Below are positions 61,211 through 64,000 of a DNA stretch of 64,000 nt, piece after piece; the first letter of the stretch is position 1; the number at the start of each line of letters is the position of its first letter. The DNA comes from Flavobacteriales bacterium (GTDB lineage Bacteria; Bacteroidota; Bacteroidia; UBA10329). The notes below the pieces were generated by a model. That model saw nothing but the letters and a program-made list of their open reading frames with translations, ran no database searches and was not told the origin of the DNA. The DNA is taken from positions 85,624-149,623 of the forward strand of contig WGMW01000009.1 of NCBI GenBank assembly GCA_016124845.1, in the 5' to 3' direction. The position numbers and the translations under genes are program-made.

Positions 61211-62800
61211 ATGAGTAATTCACAAACCAGTTACGTTTCTGCTTTAGAAACAGTAAAAAACCTGAAAGCAAAGTATGGCGATGCTTGGGGAGAAATTAAC
61301 CCAGAGCACGCAGCGCGCATGTACACGCAGAACCGTTTCAAAACGGGATTGGACATTGCAAAATACACTGCCGCTATCATGCGTGAGGACATGGCTGCTT
61401 ACGATGCAGACAACTCAAAATACACACAATCTTTGGGTGCATGGCACGGGTTTGTGGCGCAGCAGACGATGATCGCTGTGAAGAAGCATCACAAGACAAC
61501 GAAAAGACGATACATCTACTTGTCTGGTTGGATGGTTGCTGCGTTGCGTTCTGAGTTCGGACCGCTTCCAGATCAATCCATGCACGAAAAAACCACGGTA
61601 CCGCATTTGATCGCAGAGATCTATGATTTCTTGAAACAAGCGGATGCAACTGAGTTGAACGACCTTTTCCGCAGAAAAGCTGCTGGCGAAGATGTTCAGG
61701 ATCAGATTGACAACTTCGAAACGCACGTAGTTCCAATTATCGCGGATATTGATGCTGGTTTCGGTAACGAAGAAGCTACTTACCTTCTTTCGAAGAAAAT
61801 GATCGAAGCGGGTGCTTGTGCCATCCAAATTGAAAACCAGGTGTCTGACGCCAAGCAGTGTGGTCACCAAGATGGTAAAGTAACCGTTCCGCATGAGGAT
61901 TTCATCGCGAAGCTGAACGCAATCCGTATGGCATTCTTGGAATTGGGCGTTGAAGATGGAATTATCGTTGCACGTACCGATTCTGAAGGAGCAAGCTTGA
62001 CACAGAAATTGCCTGTGTCTTTGGAGCCAGGAGATCTTCCTTCTCAGTACTTGGATTTCGTTGATGCTGAAGAGGTAACTCTTGATGAGGTGAACGAGAA
62101 CGATGTATTGCTGAAACGCAATGGCAAATTGGTTCGCCCAGTACGTTTGCCTAACGGTCTTTACAGCTTCAGACCAGGTACGAACATCGACCGCGTTGTA
62201 TTGGACTGTGTAACTGCTTTGCAGCACGGTGCCGATCTTCTTTGGATCGAAACTCCAACGCCAGATGTTGAAGCGATCGCTGCCATGGTGAACAGGATCA
62301 AGGAGCAAGTGCCTAACGCCAAATTGGTGTACAATAACTCTCCTTCTTTCAACTGGACCTTGAACTTCCGTAAGCAGGCCTACAAACGTTGGGAAGCGGA
62401 AGGCAAAGACCTTTCTGCATACGATGCTAACGATCTGATGAACGCGAAATATGATGATTCTGAATTGGCCATTGAGGCAGATCAGAAGATCAGAACATTC
62501 CAAGCAGATTCATCTCGAGTGTCTGGTATTTTCCACCACTTGATCACGTTGCCAACTTACCATACAACAGCTCTACACATGAACGACCTTTCTGCAGGTT
62601 ACTTCGGAGAAGAAGGCATGTTGGCTTACGTAGGTGGTGTTCAGCGTCAGGAGATCCGCAAAGGCGTTGCTTGTGTGAAGCATCAGCGCATGGCAGGTTC
62701 TGACCTTGGCGATGACCACAAAGAGTTCTTCGCTGGCGACAAAGCCCTGAAGGCTGGTGGTGCCAAGAACACTTCAAACCAGTTTGAGGTAGCTCACTGA
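61211..62800 (+). CDS. aceA: Isocitrate lyase
   Basis: 529 residues, cleaving isocitrate to glyoxylate and succinate. Active-site features: IIADIDAGFGNEEATYLLSK, the catalytic Cys in DAKQCGHQDGKVTVPHEDF (KQCGH, as in the longer proteobacterial type such as that of Pseudomonas, in place of KKCGH), GIIVARTDSEGASL, and LVYNNSPSFNWT. Works with malate synthase from the gene upstream for growth on acetate or fatty acids. Ends at a strong hairpin. Confidence 0.96.
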   Translation: MSNSQTSYVSALETVKNLKAKYGDAWGEINPEHAARMYTQNRFKTGLDIAKYTAAIMREDMAAYDADNSKYTQSLGAWHGFVAQQTMIAVKKHHKTTKRRYIYLSGWMVAALRSEFGPLPDQSMHEKTTVPHLIAEIYDFLKQADATELNDLFRRKAAGEDVQDQIDNFETHVVPIIADIDAGFGNEEATYLLSKKMIEAGACAIQIENQVSDAKQCGHQDGKVTVPHEDFIAKLNAIRMAFLELGVEDGIIVARTDSEGASLTQKLPVSLEPGDLPSQYLDFVDAEEVTLDEVNENDVLLKRNGKLVRPVRLPNGLYSFRPGTNIDRVVLDCVTALQHGADLLWIETPTPDVEAIAAMVNRIKEQVPNAKLVYNNSPSFNWTLNFRKQAYKRWEAEGKDLSAYDANDLMNAKYDDSELAIEADQKIRTFQADSSRVSGIFHHLITLPTYHTTALHMNDLSAGYFGEEGMLAYVGGVQRQEIRKGVACVKHQRMAGSDLGDDHKEFFAGDKALKAGGAKNTSNQFEVAH

Positions 62801-62825
62801 TCAGAATAGTTTTTTGGTTAACAGG

Positions 62826-62858
62826 AAAGGGCGGGATGCAAATTGCACCCCGCCCTTT
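62826..62858. terminator. Terminator between aceA and the gldN-family gene
   Basis: AAAGGGCGGGATGCA, short loop, then TTGCACCCCGCCCTTT: a stem of 14 pairs with one mismatch and A/T ends, usable in both directions. Confidence 0.82.
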
Positions 62859-62878
62859 CTAATTCTAACTAATCGAGA

Positions 62879-63721
62879 TCAGTATTCCCAAAGATCCGAT
62901 TCCATGACGAAAATGTCATCCTTAATGCGTTCTGCCTCCAACATTTGGTCAAGTCCATTGAGTGTATAATCGGCTATCTGTCGGTCATACACGTTCTGAA
63001 TCTTGTAGATATAGGAGCCAAACATCCGTTTCCAGAACACATCATCAAGTGTCCATCTTGCGGCATCATTGTGCCGATTGAACACATCCACATTGGCAAA
63101 GATGTTCCTCGCTTCAGGAAAGTAAACCCAGAACATGGGTTCTTTGCCCCTGACCTCGCCAGTTTCCGGATCGATATTGTCGGCTACAGGCTGAATGCCG
63201 ATGATGCGAACATCCATGACCGAACGTTGCTTATCGAAGAACCATTCCTCCTTAAGACGAATTTCCTTGACACGACCAACGTCAAACGGTTCTTCTACTA
63301 CTACAAGCTCAGGTTCGTAAGGAGGCAACTCACCTTCCATCCAAATGCTATCAATCCTTACCAATCTTCTATCAATCTCTGCGCTGGTAAGTGTTCTCGT
63401 GAATTCGTCATCCAACGGGTCGTAAGCAGTTAAACTTCCTTCATCAACCGATTCAATAAGAACTTGCACCAAACTTCTACGATCCTTTATCGATTCGGTA
63501 GGAAAATAGAATGGATGGTTCATCTTTTCTCTCAGATCCAATTTTCGCCAAACGCGTGTTGCCCACATTACATCAGCTTCTCGCAAATGTGCATACGGAA
63601 TCGGATCTCTTGTGAGGTTCTTGTCTCTGGGGAATACCCCGTCACGAATATTCTGGGCGAATGATGATGGTAAAACTGCGGTTGTTAGCAGCAAGCATAG
63701 AACGTTAACATTAATTCTCAT
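62879..63721 (-). CDS. gldN: Gliding motility/T9SS protein GldN family (GldO-like copy)
   Basis: 280 residues with a signal peptide (cleavage near SFAQN). Family features: DGVFPRDKNLTRDPIPYAHL, READVMWATRVWRKLDLREK, NHPFYFPTE, IKEEWFFDKQRSVMDVRIIG, MFWVYFPEARNIFANVDVFN and the C-terminal EAERIKDDIFVMESDLWEY. GldN is a periplasmic part of the type IX secretion core with GldK, GldL and GldM. It lies downstream of a second, nearly identical-ended gene, as gldO lies after gldN in Flavobacterium johnsoniae, so this copy corresponds to gldO. Confidence 0.93.
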   Translation of the reverse strand: MRINVNVLCLLLTTAVLPSSFAQNIRDGVFPRDKNLTRDPIPYAHLREADVMWATRVWRKLDLREKMNHPFYFPTESIKDRRSLVQVLIESVDEGSLTAYDPLDDEFTRTLTSAEIDRRLVRIDSIWMEGELPPYEPELVVVEEPFDVGRVKEIRLKEEWFFDKQRSVMDVRIIGIQPVADNIDPETGEVRGKEPMFWVYFPEARNIFANVDVFNRHNDAARWTLDDVFWKRMFGSYIYKIQNVYDRQIADYTLNGLDQMLEAERIKDDIFVMESDLWEY

Positions 63722-63812
63722 GGCTCTGGATTTTGGTGGTTACTTATATCATAACGCCAAACCAGACAACCATATTTTGTACAACTGTTTACAATTCAGT
63801 CATTTGTAAACA

Positions 63813-63846
63813 AAAAGGCCGAAACTGTAATCAGTTTCGGCCTTTT
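63813..63846 (-). terminator. Terminator after the upstream gldN copy
   Basis: AAAAGGCCGAAACTG, loop TAAT, CAGTTTCGGCCTTTT: a perfect 15-bp stem with A and T runs on both sides, between the two gldN-type genes, so the second copy probably needs its own promoter. Confidence 0.85.
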
Positions 63847-63864
63847 CCTAACTCAATTTAACTC

Positions 63865-64000
63865 TTAGTATTCCCAAAGATCATGCTCAAGGATAAAGAT
63901 GTCCTCCTTGATACGTTCAGCCTCCAACAACTGATCGATACCATTCAGCATGTAATCAGAGATCAAGCGGTCGTAAACGTTCTTCTCCTTGTAGATGTAG
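63865..64000 (-). CDS. gldN: GldN, partial (N-terminus beyond window edge)
   Basis: Only the last 45 codons are in the window: YIYKEKNVYDRLISDYMLNG then IDQLLEAERIKEDIFILEHD and LWEY, with the TAA at 63865-63867. This matches the end of the 62879-63721 gene along its whole visible length. By position it is the first copy, probably the one directly after gldM outside the window. Confidence 0.9.
   Translation of the reverse strand, partial: YIYKEKNVYDRLISDYMLNGIDQLLEAERIKEDIFILEHDLWEY

Overview
The window comes from a gliding-type member of the Bacteroidetes, most likely a Flavobacteriales or Cryomorphaceae-like lineage. Evidence for this is gldB-gldC beside nadE, two tandem gldN-type genes, proteins with type IX secretion C-terminal sorting domains (both type A and type B), a Bacteroidetes-style division and cell-wall cluster, promoters with the TAnnTTTG -7 box, and a general lack of strong Shine-Dalgarno sequences. 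No tRNA, rRNA, CRISPR array, transposase or prophage was seen.

Left part (1-29.3 kb): a partial RNase HII gene and kynureninase; two tandem Cys-rich, Ser-linker lipoproteins followed by a membrane methyltransferase-like protein; an opposing four-gene envelope operon (4861-8342) whose middle genes share an N-terminal domain; a LuxR-type response regulator overlapping its 7TM histidine kinase; a DUF4139 (MuiA-like) protein with an inserted regulatory domain; hemL; a diheme cytochrome; a PhyH-like oxygenase; an Fe-S assembly pair (mrp, NifU-like); 2-oxoacid:ferredoxin oxidoreductase korAB; nadE, gldB, gldC; a type B sorting-domain protein; engB and a hydrolase.

Middle part (29.5-47.2 kb): an essentially uninterrupted dcw cluster (mraZ, rsmH, ftsL-like, pbp/ftsI, murE, mraY, murD, ftsW, murG, murC, ftsQ, ftsA, ftsZ), most genes overlapping by 1-14 nt, closed by a strong terminator. 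It carries two extra genes: a free-standing copy of the MurD C-terminal domain directly after murD, and a DUF1016/YhcG-type PD-(D/E)XK nuclease coupled between murG and murC. A paired C-rich inverted repeat sits across the ftsW stop and murG start.

Right part (47.2-64 kb): a repeat-rich accessory stretch with a duplicated lipoprotein gene (second copy frameshifted), an AI-2E-type transporter gene with a diverged fragment of its 3' end 1 kb downstream, and a 21-bp degenerate tandem repeat. Then come a type A sorting-domain protein, a glycosyltransferase group that includes a glycosyltransferase-methyltransferase fusion with repeat-derived in-frame insertions, the glyoxylate shunt (aceB, aceA) with a divergent RamB/ScfR-type regulator, and two gldN-family genes (the upstream one cut by the window edge).

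Two dispersed repeat families recur: palindromic units of the CCACAGAG / CCGCAAAGACGCGGAG type (291-383, 20358-20447, 59238-59317, 61066-61168), and C-rich paired inverted arms (39116-39251, 54593-54757, 56904-57015). Several lie inside or at the ends of coding sequences and change protein termini.
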